Positions 36,401-43,532 of a DNA stretch of 64,000 nt are shown here, one piece after another. Within the stretch, counting starts at the first letter, position 1. Each line of letters opens with the position of its first letter. The stretch is taken from the NCBI RefSeq assembly GCF_030814695.1, contig NZ_JAUSVL010000001.1, positions 5,182,227-5,246,226 on the forward strand, given 5' to 3'. The position numbers and the translations under genes were made by a program. The DNA is from Oligosphaera ethanolica (GTDB taxonomy: Bacteria > Verrucomicrobiota > Lentisphaeria > Oligosphaerales > Oligosphaeraceae). Below the pieces are notes generated by a model. That model saw only the letters and a list, made by a program, of their open reading frames with translations. It had not been told where the DNA came from and did no database searches.

Positions 36401-38034
36401 GCGGCGCCTCCGCCACCGACGGCATCACCCAACTGCCAGCCGACGCCACGCTGACCATCAGCGGCACCGCCCCGGAACTGCCCTGTTCCTATCAACTCTT
36501 CTACACCAAGCTCAGCTCGCAAGTGCCCATCGCCATCACGACCGCAACCGCGCTGGCAGCCGATGCCGACCCGCAGGTCGCCATCCCCTTCACTCTGCCC
36601 GAAGGCAGCTACCAGCTCAATCTCCAATTCCGCGATGCCGCTGGCAACAGTTGCGACAATCTCATCGATCTGGTTATCGACAACACGCCGCCATTGCCAC
36701 CACAGAATCTCGCCATCGCCCCGGACAGCGGCGTGCCCAACGACTTCATCACCATGCTCCCCGCCGACACGCCATTGGCCATCCAGGCTGAGTTGCCGGA
36801 AAAACACCTGCAGATTGCCATCAGCAGCACCAGCGCCGGCGATGTCGTCCACGTCAACAATGGCGACGACTTCACCTTGGCCGAGCAGCTGCCGCTTGCC
36901 GAGGGCAGCCATGATGTGACTATCACCTGCACCGATCGGGCCGGTAACAGCAATGCCATAACCCACCGCATGGTCATTGACAACACGCCGCCGCCAGCCC
37001 CAACCCCGTTGCGCATCACGCCGGACTACGGCGTCTCCGCCGAAGACGGCCTGACCTACCTGCCCCCGCAGGAAAACCTCAGCCTGCACGTAACACCTAG
37101 CGAAATACCGTCAACCCTCTCCCTGAGCGGCCACATCGGCACTGCCGGCGACTTCACGCCGCTGCTGACCAAGGCGCTGCCACTTGGCACCGCCCCCGCA
37201 ATCGTCATCACCTTGCCCTATCGCGAGGCAGGGCAATACGCCATTCAGGCGATTCATACCGACCTCGCCGGCAACGTCTCGCCTCCCGCCATCTTCGCCA
37301 TCGACATTGACGCCGAGCCGTTCACAGCCGCTATCAGCAACCTTATTACCTCGCCGGCTTCAGCAGACGCTTTGACCATCTCCTTCTCCGCGCCCATCGT
37401 CAGCGCCGAGCTCACCACCAGCGTCCTAACCGTCCTTGCCAATGACCTGCCACTGCCGGACCTGATTATCAGCCGCATCTCCGACAGCGAGTTCACCATC
37501 GGCAACATCAAACCACAAATCCTTGACGACAGCGCCTTAAAGCTGACTCTCAATCTCGCCGCCCTCCATAAACTGCAGTCAGGTCTCCCCGGCACCGGCA
37601 ACGCTAGCAGTGAATGGCAGTTCACCTTCGACGCCCTGAACGCCGGTTTCGTCTGGGAACAAGGCTGGAATGCCATCCAGCTGCCCCTTTCCTATCTCGT
37701 GCCGGCAACAACGCAGGCCATCGCAGGCATGCCGCGACACAAAATCATGCCCAAACAGGTCGTTATCGACAACGGCCAGCTGCCTTTGAACGCGCCGTTG
37801 TGGGTTTTCTGCGCCGATCCTAGCACCGCCAACGCCGTGGCTATCCGCGGCGCCTTCATCGCTGCCGATGCCCCCGCCGACATCCCCGCCCATCGCTGGG
37901 TCGTCTACACTAACACCACCGCCACCGAGCTGCCGCCCGACTGGGTCGTCTGGCGCTGGCAACAGGGCCGATTTACCCGCTGCAACAATGTCATCCCCGG
38001 CTACGCACACTGGATTTTCCACACCGCCGAATAG
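27448..38034 (+). CDS. Giant secreted multi-domain protein (about 3,529 residues)
   Basis: A signal peptide (FFWCFCMIFGVLPSFPLAAQ) follows ATG 27448, which has GGAGGAG before it. Repeats resembling leucine-rich BspA type occur early (ITAIAPDLFGAAPFVLSVSFP). A chitobiase C-terminal-like unit (YTTDGTAPAAGSASTAPV) lies near 220-268, and bacterial-repeat units of the type FDHWLDD/FLGWDDNGN/FKSWSDG at about 435-870. Calx-beta-like segments are near 1030-1280 and a CARDB-like domain (PLAVTIRNVGSLATPTGLRV) near 1290-1415. Residues about 2027-2115 are hydrophobic Ala/Gly-rich segments (FVPVIGNAASVVDAINS, GFVPGLGNLANAL) followed by a glycine-serine linker. Ig-like units fill the C-terminal third. No catalytic domain is recognisable; it is probably a surface adhesin or scaffold. 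Confidence 0.85.
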   Translation: MMRTNAGTWMRVFFWCFCMIFGVLPSFPLAAQDQDVPAKATPPAQLVQPSATPARRADDPGAIFQYEVNPTTGTATVSNESLLYSVDIIIPDQDPEGHPITAIAPDLFGAAPFVLSVSFPPLISFAADQLDQYFRDCDFVTALFFRGQAPAQLPHVNARCIVYYPSDADASAPNPQATWAYRIEHSYSAARRYLPIAYPIVPPPDIVRSEGEPTENPDCFTDSLAIALSVEEDCVFRYTTDGTAPAAGSASTAPVTITTSTLLEARAFRDIAGVLRPCSVIASRRLVKIDELRNAFTAAPAGVDVLTSGDAPWYPLQTTLADGTTGMAVSSGLLFPGQFSEFTASFTLAGRTKLSFNMRESGGDGQQSTAIIVTCDGENQFLAFTSTPLANGWMLLEDSLPPGQCKIGFYIPGSSSEGHAVAIAGCKLGHDNETLTLRCEPANAGSLSANGSDGSQFSFLIGDNVTIAAQANKHFLFDHWLDDVSAQTRIITIADPETAGATANTYTATFSEGATISTQTVPAHDDILVQGGNETYRLGTEVVLLPQNRTGGWRFVRWDDDDVTNPVLPQNRPIVCAVADRDKVYTAHFTRVIHVFAEALYRDADNSWLPGGGSVNGAGSIDISDDNPTVQVTLTATPESPLAEFLGWDDNGNDKIDPDESRALSRNITLDWQALAVDDYAFACTALFQKSALVRVAFAQASDAQLGQIQVSDQDGQAMSLSELQAGQRLPLGSQLTITATPNAPNTVVHWLINDAPAHAGELSFTITIDDHAEIQIDFLASYLVQIGIAEGQEGWGAQAGILNEDDGSLFSEGTFPAGSVLTIEARTPGALRFKSWSDGATAPTRKIRVVDSPLALTAEFVRTGSITLDFSTDPAVLPDGVELPPMRCRIGNDSYAFVPGEPGANAHVLDAGSYQVSYDTEGDWTAPASHELTIAPGDAVTLSKTFTRIAQGTLNCFLAPSGISGQWRLKGTDDWYDSRHTLSPNEGQYNVEFAAVEGWTAPAEQTVTITANRNSSITASYTPIAIGVDIVLAPTEITENAGNNAIIGILRRLLPENNAAGANSTLAITLSCSDDKTIILPAEPVLIPAGQDHTTFPITVLDNDVIDEAIHDDQENELGRGRQVIISGTLAIAEGCDCNDNPFSGYSEDALAAELVVWDDDSPTLQVTMSPTTLPESAQPYPQAMTISRRGAAAADQALTVELSAVIAGDHQLDAGTEIQFWQDGQALPWKNPAEPGIALFVIPAGQSSSNVDVLACADGRDDGSRIVAVYADATGYAPGSAWVMTSDLPFPDYTVAAITTPTTELTSSDLFPLAVTIRNVGSLATPTGLRVPLAIHASRNSVTSTNTLLLESSIAVTADQPLAPGQDITVTLEVPLGGLGVADDWRFVAVVNHTNALRELNSHNNQLFSGAFTLRPSYLPLLDAPPQASILPNQSLTLSGKVQRSLTDDTPVPYAAVDIRCQNGAFLRSLPVTSDADGRFNAVFTPMLGERGLVTVMACYPGTEISPAQHSLDILGLTYEAGDVDYLRWDLVTGTPRSFSFVLKNQSTTALKGLNAVLINARAGIAMTAMDLPDSIPGQGSVTVNYDITAASPSPQINYERLDLRISSSEGVVLNIPAYLHVINQNARLDIAPVSIDTTMQIGVARHYEVVLSNKGAADTGRVSISTPAVSWLKLPAGPSIAAIPAGGSATIVLELCGDDSAPLGMPLSGTIAISAENVSEPIILPFRITAVSADKGALQVTACDEYSFFTDDKPLLKNATVTVKNPYTGEILATRTTGDSGICTINDLPVGKCLVLTSCEKHSSNEQLVDIAPGATAAITAYLQFQAISYSWNVVPTDIADEYEITLTIHYETNVPVPVVKTIMPSDFISMVPGETRHISAILVNEGLITALDVGFSIDDTSEFTFAYAFPREGINLLAKQSVVVPVVVSRHHPTTRGGECTTTQKTIYSYECQDEKMVVAAATNVALNKCEGIAPEVDFQIDGDPGLGAHPGMPIGSFGPSSAASVPTNCNECLDDLAIAAAKCALSFVPVIGNAASVVDAINSVLDAIAGKKSAASAAADVGLTGLGFVPGLGNLANALSCGKGFAEACDGGGSAGSGGGSDGGGAGSDTRHASLREDTAPSWVLVMQEKVGWGYRQQQDHAAILVELYGDTEWLNCEMTQYLAFAKAFKSLAPEQPDGSAPLVAANTPELLAVLPENITMAQLSAFVARWNRSMAYWLSLAEGDDPAAVDQNGEAVINAQRLAELNDDIKLCEAKAREYGYPNTETMLMAQYQLALDTIQDSGSVCASVTLEIKQQLAMTREAFEGTLTLHNGHLTKPITAIGLHPKITNAAGEDCTHLFAIDYLTDRFTAINAVDGTGTLAADNSGTAVIRFIPERAAAPLTPTSYNFGGMLTYLNPFSDSVATVPLIPCTLTVNPSPSLQLHYFLERDILGDDPLTENIVEPSWPAELSALIYNDGYGTARNVRMDSGQPQIIENSKGLLIDFALWDYQTTACLLNGIPNHAPVGQINLGDIAPKSTGLAQWWLTSSLLGHFVGMEARYSHLNSLGNPELSLIDNIAIHELIHNCSSLDGQTTAFLVNDIMDFDDAPDTLWFADDAHSEPVLTINHRITSAATLQEDDTSSRYVFEVEALVPGWHYLAMPDPGNLGRLPGRRAYELASVTRQGNGVASGIELPVRNCWLSDLTLRDGLDPVNDNRLHLLDYLEAGTYSYSIALVKMPDERLEIDTIDAISSNAETVTDYLITGDIDRITVTFTTPVDITTFNSDDITLRREGALIPSEQLAATLNFAVDPADPTKLSTIISGLATFTNSDGFYILTIQCAGISDRQGFAGWDGRQLLWLRHGDGSANPEPPAPRLLSMERTAPIAGMSDDFTARLRFSGHINPTTVSTAACTLLANGAPEPLPEFITIVADASDATLFHIQNVGQIPAENRLLTLRFDATSVKDIRGTPCVGEASISWSLDSIPPAPCDDLVLAPDSGASATDGITQLPADATLTISGTAPELPCSYQLFYTKLSSQVPIAITTATALAADADPQVAIPFTLPEGSYQLNLQFRDAAGNSCDNLIDLVIDNTPPLPPQNLAIAPDSGVPNDFITMLPADTPLAIQAELPEKHLQIAISSTSAGDVVHVNNGDDFTLAEQLPLAEGSHDVTITCTDRAGNSNAITHRMVIDNTPPPAPTPLRITPDYGVSAEDGLTYLPPQENLSLHVTPSEIPSTLSLSGHIGTAGDFTPLLTKALPLGTAPAIVITLPYREAGQYAIQAIHTDLAGNVSPPAIFAIDIDAEPFTAAISNLITSPASADALTISFSAPIVSAELTTSVLTVLANDLPLPDLIISRISDSEFTIGNIKPQILDDSALKLTLNLAALHKLQSGLPGTGNASSEWQFTFDALNAGFVWEQGWNAIQLPLSYLVPATTQAIAGMPRHKIMPKQVVIDNGQLPLNAPLWVFCADPSTANAVAIRGAFIAADAPADIPAHRWVVYTNTTATELPPDWVVWRWQQGRFTRCNNVIPGYAHWIFHTAE

Positions 38035-38101
38035 CGACAGGAGATAAAACGCCCAGCGCCCCAAATAAACGACGACGGGTTTTCCGACGCAAACAGCAAA
38101 A

Positions 38102-38160
38102 CACCGCCAGTACCCCGACCGCCCACGGCGCCTCACGGTTGCTGGCGGTGCTTGGTGTTG
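38102..38160 (+). terminator. Hairpin downstream of the giant gene
   Basis: CACCGCCAG at 38102-38110 pairs with CTGGCGGTG at 38142-38150 around a GC-rich interior. No T-run follows. A small transposon-like element is inserted 14 bp after the stem. Confidence 0.4.
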
Positions 38161-38164
38161 CGGG

Positions 38165-38462
38165 GTAATCGGTCACCCATTGAGAATTGAGCCATAGAGC
38201 TTCTGGCTGAGTCAAACGTGCCCGTTTCCCTGGCCGCGAAGCGGCAGAAGCGCTGAAAGCGCGAAACATACCAGCCCAGGGCAAGCACGCTGAAAGCGTG
38301 CGCCGCCCTGGGTACAACGGCGACCATGTTCGTGTTCCTCGGCCCCTTTTGCCCCAGTCGGCGAAGCTGACTGGAGCAAAAGGGGCAATGAAACTCACTT
38401 GCTTACCTGGGATTGACATCGGCGGCATGTTTGGCCGCCATTATCAATGGGTGACCGATTAC
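38165..38462. mobile_element. MITE-like element with perfect 8-bp target duplication
   Basis: Terminal inverted repeats GTAATCGGTCAC..CATTGAGAA (38165-38186) and TTATCAATGG..GACCGATTAC (38441-38462) differ at one position. The element is flanked on both sides by GTTGCGGG (38157-38164 and 38463-38470), a perfect 8-bp direct repeat. Interior hairpins are CCCAGGG/CCCTGGG (38275-38281/38306-38312) and CCCCTTTTGCCCCAGTC (38343-38359)/38369-38385. GTAA ends plus an 8-bp duplication are features of IS66-family transposition. Confidence 0.85.
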
Positions 38463-38498
38463 GTTGCGGGCCTGACAATTTCAGCCCGGGCGCTGCGG

Positions 38499-41400
38499 TT
38501 ATTTCCTACCCTCGATGGCCTTGAGCAGGCGCAACGCGGCCTGCTGCCGCGGCGCGGCGGGCTGGGCATCGCCAAATTTGGCGAAAAAGTCCTGCTTCCC
38601 GTCGTCGCCGAGAATGCCCCGGTAGTATTTGCGGGTAGCGTCGAGGAGCGTCTGCGCTTCGGCGTCCCGGCCGAGTTCCTGGAAGGCCAGAACCTGGCAG
38701 TAGGGCACGTCGAGATAATTCAGGCGCTGATTGAGGATGCTTTCCGGATAGGTCTTCGCCACAGCCTGCGCGAAAGCCGCGGTCGCGCCACTCGTATCGC
38801 CCAGCGCCTTGCAGGCCATGCCGATGTAGTAGTGTAACTGGTGACTGCGCACGTCATGATAGGGACGCCCGACACCGAGGTTCAACGGGTATTCCAAGGC
38901 CGTGACAAAGTCCTCCTTGGCCAAAGCCGCGTCGCCAGCCGCCAGGCGCAGCTTGCCGCGACTGAGATGGGCATCGACAAAAGCATCGTGGACAATCACT
39001 TCGTTGCCCTCCCAGACATAGAAACGCCGATTGCCGATCAACGCCAGCGCGTCGTCGTAACGGCCGCATTGATTGAGGAGGACTATTTCGCGCAGCAGCA
39101 GATCGTCTCGTTCCTTGGCCACGTCCTGCCGGGCCTGCAGAAATTCCAGGCGCTTCTCTGCTGGCACCTTCTGCCGTTCGGCAATGCGGTCGAGCTCGCG
39201 CAGAAAGATCGGATTGGCGGGCTCGCAGGCCATGGCGTCCTGCATGGCCCGGTCGGCTTCATCATGCCGATTGGCCTTGGCGTAGGCCTGACTCAAACAG
39301 AAGCAGAGATTGCCCATACGCAGACCGAGTTCGCGAGCCTTCTCCCACGCCGCCAGTGCCTCAGCAGGCCGTTCCAAGTAGCGCAGCAGACAGCCGAGGT
39401 AATACCAGGCATGGCTGTCGTCAGCGTTCAGTGCCAGCGCATTGCGCAGCACCTTCTCGCTTTCCCAACGGAAGGGAAAGCAGTAATCGGCCGGTGCGGC
39501 CGCGCCCAGTTTGCACGCGGCCTGCGCTTCGTTCGTCCGCCCCAGCCGACTGAGGCAATACGCGCGGTAATAATGCAGCAACGGATAGCTGCCGTCATCA
39601 CCCAGCTGCAGCAGCGCCCTCTGCCAACTCCCAGCGCCTATGGCCACGCAGGCATTTTCCAGCCGCATCTGCACCGGGTCAGCCAGGCGATAGTCGTCGT
39701 TGAACACATCGCTGGTGAGGATCTTTTCCAGCCGCCGCGCCCGATCGCCAGGGCGTTCCTGCAACAATGCCCCGGCTTCCACCGGCCGTCTCGTCGCTAT
39801 GGCGATTTCCGCCAGGGCGTAGCTGGCGGCTTGCTGCCAGGCGGGGTACCAGCACGCCTGATACAGGCAATCTTCCGCCTCGGCGTTCTTCTCCTGCGCC
39901 TGCAAGACTACGCCGAGGTAGTAGAACACATCGCCATTCTGCGGCGTGGTGTTATTAGCTGTTGCGCGGCCGACTGCCCGGCGCAGCAGCTCTTCGGCGT
40001 CCTGCCAAAGGCCCTGTTTGGCGCGGCGAATGGCCACCGCAATGGTCGTCCGATAGTCGTTCGGGTCTCGCTTCAGCGCCTCGGCGTAATACGGCTCCGA
40101 GCTGATCACGGAGTTGTGGAACTGCTCCAGGCGCTGCGCGGCATAGTAGAGCTCCTCGACGGTCGCAAAATCCTCGGGCTTCGCTGGCGGCCTGGTGAGC
40201 GTCGGCGTGACGGCGGCGGGCTTGGTGAGCGGCTCGCTGTAGCTGATAATGTGCTTGCCATCTCCCGTCCTCAAGATCAAGGTCATGCCCGGCGTCAGTG
40301 CCAGCGGCAATTCGGCAGTGAATACCTTGGTCGGCGACAGATCGACCGTCCAGTCCTTGATGGCTTTCCCCGCGCTGTCCCACAGCGCCACCCACGCGCC
40401 GGCAAAAATCTGCGTGGCCTGCACGCCGATGAAGAGGCCTTGAGCCGTCGCCGACAAGTTGATCGCGACCAGCGGATTGGCACGCTTGACCACCCCGATC
40501 TCGCGAATGGGATAAAAGAACTGCTCGGCGCACTTCTCCTCGCCGGGCTGCAGCCACGTGTAGTCCGGCTGGTTGTCCGAATAGGCGCCGGCCATGAGCT
40601 CCAGGTACGGGCCATTGTCGTCAGTAAGATTCTTGTCCCAGGTGCGGGCATGCTCATTGTTGCCCCAGAGAAAGAACTTCTTGCCCTCGGCAAAATGCCG
40701 GTCCGCGCAGATGATCACGCCGCTGCGCCGCCCGTGGTCGTAACCGCCAAAGAAATTTTCGCGGCTCTTGCCGCAGAAGAACGAGCTCGGTGCCGGATGG
40801 TTTTTCCAGAAGCTCAGATCGGTCTGTTCGAAGTGAATGCCCTTGAAATCGCCGTTGAATACTGGCCAGGCGCATGCCTGGTCCTTCGCGTGGTAGATCG
40901 CGTAGGTCGTGTCGGGCGGAAATATGACCTGGTAGTCCTCGTTGGCATGCACAGCCGCATTCGCCCAGTAGAGGAAGGAATGCGGCAGGGCCGTGTAATT
41001 GCAGAAACGCAAACGCACCCGCAGGCAGGAGCTGCCCGGCGACAGGGTCAGACCCACTTCCGAACGCAAACGGTGGCGCCGCTCTGTCTCGGCCAGCCAG
41101 ATGGTCGCCGAGCCGTCAGCGCTCTCTTCCAGCCGATAGTCAATCGGCGTAAAGGTGGTCGTGCGGTGGTGATGGGGAAAATTCCACTCGACGCCGCCGG
41201 AAAACCACGCCCCCAGCACGCCAATCAGCGCCGGTTTGATGACGTCCTGCCGGTAGAAAAAGTCGTAGCCGTTCACCTTGTCCACCGCGCGAAACAGGCG
41301 CCCGCCCAAATCGGGCAGGACACAGTAGCTCACATAGTCATTTTCCAGGGTGAGACAACGCCATTGTCGGTCGCGGCGCTCTGCCGTAAGCTTGTCTTGC

Positions 41401-41537
41401 AACGCGTAGGGATAGACATGCCCCTGCGCGCCTTGATTGCCGCGCCCTTCATAAAAAATCGGCACCGTCGGCGACACGCCAATGCCATAGGTCGGAATGG
41501 TCAGGACTTCTTCAATAAGTCGGGTTTTGTTCAACAT
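38499..41537 (-). CDS. DUF5107 domain protein with TPR repeats
   Basis: A protein of about 1,012 residues. The N-terminal half matches the DUF5107 galactose-mutarotase-like sandwich (VLPDLGGRLFRAVDKVNGYDFFYRQDVIKPALIG, GGVEWNFPHHHRTTTFTPID, FLYWANAAVHANEDYQVIFPP). The C-terminal half is a series of tetratricopeptide repeats (DSHAWYYLGCLLRYLERPAEALAAWEKARELG, AGDAALAKEDFVTALEYP). Proteins of this architecture are frequent in Bacteroidota and PVC bacteria, near carbohydrate genes, and their function is unproven. No signal peptide is visible, so it is probably cytoplasmic. An ATG at 41537 is preferred over the GTG at 41540. The opposite strand holds a 964-residue open frame that I treat as a shadow. 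It lies 88 bp downstream of the uncharacterised gene on the same strand. Confidence 0.85.
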   Translation of the reverse strand: MLNKTRLIEEVLTIPTYGIGVSPTVPIFYEGRGNQGAQGHVYPYALQDKLTAERRDRQWRCLTLENDYVSYCVLPDLGGRLFRAVDKVNGYDFFYRQDVIKPALIGVLGAWFSGGVEWNFPHHHRTTTFTPIDYRLEESADGSATIWLAETERRHRLRSEVGLTLSPGSSCLRVRLRFCNYTALPHSFLYWANAAVHANEDYQVIFPPDTTYAIYHAKDQACAWPVFNGDFKGIHFEQTDLSFWKNHPAPSSFFCGKSRENFFGGYDHGRRSGVIICADRHFAEGKKFFLWGNNEHARTWDKNLTDDNGPYLELMAGAYSDNQPDYTWLQPGEEKCAEQFFYPIREIGVVKRANPLVAINLSATAQGLFIGVQATQIFAGAWVALWDSAGKAIKDWTVDLSPTKVFTAELPLALTPGMTLILRTGDGKHIISYSEPLTKPAAVTPTLTRPPAKPEDFATVEELYYAAQRLEQFHNSVISSEPYYAEALKRDPNDYRTTIAVAIRRAKQGLWQDAEELLRRAVGRATANNTTPQNGDVFYYLGVVLQAQEKNAEAEDCLYQACWYPAWQQAASYALAEIAIATRRPVEAGALLQERPGDRARRLEKILTSDVFNDDYRLADPVQMRLENACVAIGAGSWQRALLQLGDDGSYPLLHYYRAYCLSRLGRTNEAQAACKLGAAAPADYCFPFRWESEKVLRNALALNADDSHAWYYLGCLLRYLERPAEALAAWEKARELGLRMGNLCFCLSQAYAKANRHDEADRAMQDAMACEPANPIFLRELDRIAERQKVPAEKRLEFLQARQDVAKERDDLLLREIVLLNQCGRYDDALALIGNRRFYVWEGNEVIVHDAFVDAHLSRGKLRLAAGDAALAKEDFVTALEYPLNLGVGRPYHDVRSHQLHYYIGMACKALGDTSGATAAFAQAVAKTYPESILNQRLNYLDVPYCQVLAFQELGRDAEAQTLLDATRKYYRGILGDDGKQDFFAKFGDAQPAAPRQQAALRLLKAIEGRK

Positions 41538-41625
41538 CACGTCGTGTTCCGAATAGTGTTTGTGACTTTTTTCAATGCTGTCGCAACGACAGCGATCAAC
41601 AACAATGCTTGTTACTGGCGGCTGC

Positions 41626-42477
41626 TCAGGCCTTGCCCATGGCGGTCAGCGCCCGCGTCAGCGCGGCGGCGTTCTCCGCCAGCTGATTCTTGTCCCGCTG
41701 GAAACAGCCGACGGCGGCAATATCGCCAGCCTTGAGCTGGCTGAAGGCCTCGCGAAAAGCCTCTTCCACAATCGCCGGCGTCTCCTCCGCGCGGTGATGG
41801 TAAAACAACTGGCCACCAGCCAAGACCTTGAAGGCGATGCAGGGCTTGCTGACCTGCCGCATCGCCGACAGCATCAGCGGCCGATCTTCAGCATAAAATT
41901 TCATGTGTTTGGGCTTGCCGGTGATGAACGAGCTGAGCTGGCCGTCACCGCGCTTGCGGGTGTTATGCAGGCAACCCACGTAGAAATCGCAGCCCCACTC
42001 TTCCTCTTCGGCCTGCAGAATCGTTTCCGGCACGTGGGTGCCCAGGCCAATATGCACCCCGCTGTCCTTGACCATCTTGATGCGGTCCTTGATGACCTGC
42101 GCCTTGCCTTGCTCCATCAGACCGTCGGTCGTGGTGCCCTGGTGGTAAATCCCCAACGGCTTGAGTTCCAACATCTGCCGCAGGTTGACCGCGAAATCCA
42201 GAGCCGGATAGGGCTGGAAGATAATCTCCAGCTCCTTGCCGCAGTTACGGTAGTGCCGCAGCGCCCGCAGCATGAAGTCGCAGGCCAGCGGCAACCACGT
42301 GTTGTAGCCCAGCCGCAGACCCTCGTCCATCGCCGCATGCACCGTCGCCTCCGTGTAGTAGTCCAGCATGTCGTCCTTGGAAATCAACTCCGGGATGTAG
42401 CTGTGGCCATTGACCGGATTGTCACCAATGATCAGACGCGACACGCGCTTGCCCAAAAATTCCACCTGCGGCAACAT
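41626..42477 (-). CDS. Uncharacterised protein, possible TIM-barrel, upstream of DUF5107 gene
   Basis: A protein of about 284 residues. The ATG at 42477 has GGAGGG nine bases upstream. The sequence alternates beta-like and helical segments (RLIIGDNPVNGHSYIPELISKDDMLDYYT, GIYHQGTTTDGLMEQGKAQVIKDRIKMVKDSGVHIGLGTHVPETI, CIAFKVLAGGQLFYHH). It has a periodicity compatible with a TIM barrel. I recognise no named family with confidence; an aldo/keto reductase or sugar-isomerase relative is possible. It is probably co-transcribed with the DUF5107/TPR gene and would then share its unknown role in carbohydrate metabolism. Confidence 0.6.
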   Translation of the reverse strand: MLPQVEFLGKRVSRLIIGDNPVNGHSYIPELISKDDMLDYYTEATVHAAMDEGLRLGYNTWLPLACDFMLRALRHYRNCGKELEIIFQPYPALDFAVNLRQMLELKPLGIYHQGTTTDGLMEQGKAQVIKDRIKMVKDSGVHIGLGTHVPETILQAEEEEWGCDFYVGCLHNTRKRGDGQLSSFITGKPKHMKFYAEDRPLMLSAMRQVSKPCIAFKVLAGGQLFYHHRAEETPAIVEEAFREAFSQLKAGDIAAVGCFQRDKNQLAENAAALTRALTAMGKA

Positions 42478-42607
42478 GGCAATACCCTCCTGAATGTCGG
42501 ACTCCATGGCGAGTTGATAAGCCGAACAAAACACCCATGCCATCAAGTGTATACGCCATTCATGGGTCTGCAAACAGCCATACCACTTTTTCGCAGCAAG
42601 CAGTCAG

Positions 42608-42654
42608 TAACCACCCCGGTGAATTCCCTGCCGGGGCAGTTACTGACCGATTAC
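42608..42654. repeat. Short remnant related to the 117-bp repeat
   Basis: GTAACCACCCCGG and CCGGGGCAGTTAC are inverted around a short spacer, and the segment ends ACTGACCGATTAC. This combines the hairpin at the end of the 117-bp unit with the element terminus. Confidence 0.5.
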
Positions 42655-42685
42655 CATTATCCTGCGGCAAATTGCACTTCGTCCC

Positions 42686-42714
42686 TTGTCTTGACGAAAC
42701 AAAAATGATATACT
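42686..42714 (+). promoter_or_regulatory. Promoter upstream of pseudopilin gene 2
   Basis: TTGTCT at 42686-42691 and TATACT at 42709-42714 are spaced by 17 bp, about 65 bp before the pseudopilin ATG at 42779. Confidence 0.55.
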
Positions 42715-42778
42715 AGCCAAGATTCCGGCAATGAGAATTGCAGCCTGCAAACACATCCCCAATACACAAAGGAAACTC

Positions 42779-43468
42779 ATGCGCAAAGTTTTCACCCTCA
42801 TCGAATTACTTGTCGTGATTGCCATTATTGCGATCTTGGCGGCCATGCTGCTGCCGGCCTTGAGCAAAGCGCGCGAAAAAGCCCGCAGTATCTCCTGCAC
42901 CAGCAACCTGAAACAGCTGGCGCTGGCCAATGCGATGTACACGGACGACCACGAAGGCAACATCACCCCCGGCTGGTGGGGCGGCGTCATCGCCAAGGCC
43001 TGGTGGCAATTCCTCCCCTCTTATTATGGCGACAGCAAAGTGCTCATCTGCCCCAGCAAGAGCGACTATTCACGCGGCTACGGCGCCAGCCGCAACACCG
43101 GTGGCAACTACACCTCCATACACCAAACGCAAATCCCCAACCCAGCCTTCACCTCGTTCTTTGCCGACGCTCAGCGCTGCACCAACGCCGTTGCCGGCAA
43201 TACCAACGCCGCCACCTGGCCACCTCTGGCCGATGCCGTCACCCACTGGCAGTGGATGTGCCCCGGCGGCTTCACTAGCCAAGGCACCTCGCCTTTCGGG
43301 TCTGCCTCCGATGACAACAACCGCCGCGCTGTCCCCCGCCATAACGAAGGCATGAACGTATCTTTCCTTGATGGCCACGTGGCCTGGATGAACTGGCGCA
43401 ACTTCTACGGCCCGCTGCTCAACGGCCACGCCTACGGCTCCGCTGACAACCACTGGGACAACAAATAA
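42779..43468 (+). CDS. Pseudopilin-like protein (N-terminal methylation, H-X9-DG type)
   Basis: A 229-residue protein. It has a very short basic leader (MRKV) and the prepilin methylation signal [20 protein letters not shown], followed by [30 protein letters not shown], the standard start of the PVC pseudopilin family. The C-terminus has the H-X9-DG motif ([17 protein letters not shown]). After leader cleavage by prepilin peptidase it probably remains in the inner membrane or joins a type II secretion-like pseudopilus. AAAGGA precedes the ATG. It is flanked by a clear promoter and a clear terminator, so it is probably monocistronic. Confidence 0.92.
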   Translation: MRKVFTLIELLVVIAIIAILAAMLLPALSKAREKARSISCTSNLKQLALANAMYTDDHEGNITPGWWGGVIAKAWWQFLPSYYGDSKVLICPSKSDYSRGYGASRNTGGNYTSIHQTQIPNPAFTSFFADAQRCTNAVAGNTNAATWPPLADAVTHWQWMCPGGFTSQGTSPFGSASDDNNRRAVPRHNEGMNVSFLDGHVAWMNWRNFYGPLLNGHAYGSADNHWDNK

Positions 43469-43496
43469 GCCACGCATCCGGCGACGAATACACCTG

Positions 43497-43532
43497 GCGG
43501 CTGAGTGATAACACACCCAGCCGCTTTTTTTT
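43497..43532 (+). terminator. Intrinsic terminator of pseudopilin gene 2
   Basis: GCGGCTG at 43497-43503 pairs with CAGCCGC at 43518-43524 and is followed by eight T residues at 43525-43532. A transposon-like element begins at the very next base. Confidence 0.85.

Noticed and set aside
38841-41735. Plus-strand open frame of 964 codons antisense to the DUF5107 gene
   Set aside because: The translation is rich in Gln, Arg and His and resembles no family, while the minus-strand frame shows DUF5107 and TPR motifs. High GC in codon position three of the minus frame keeps the opposite frame open.
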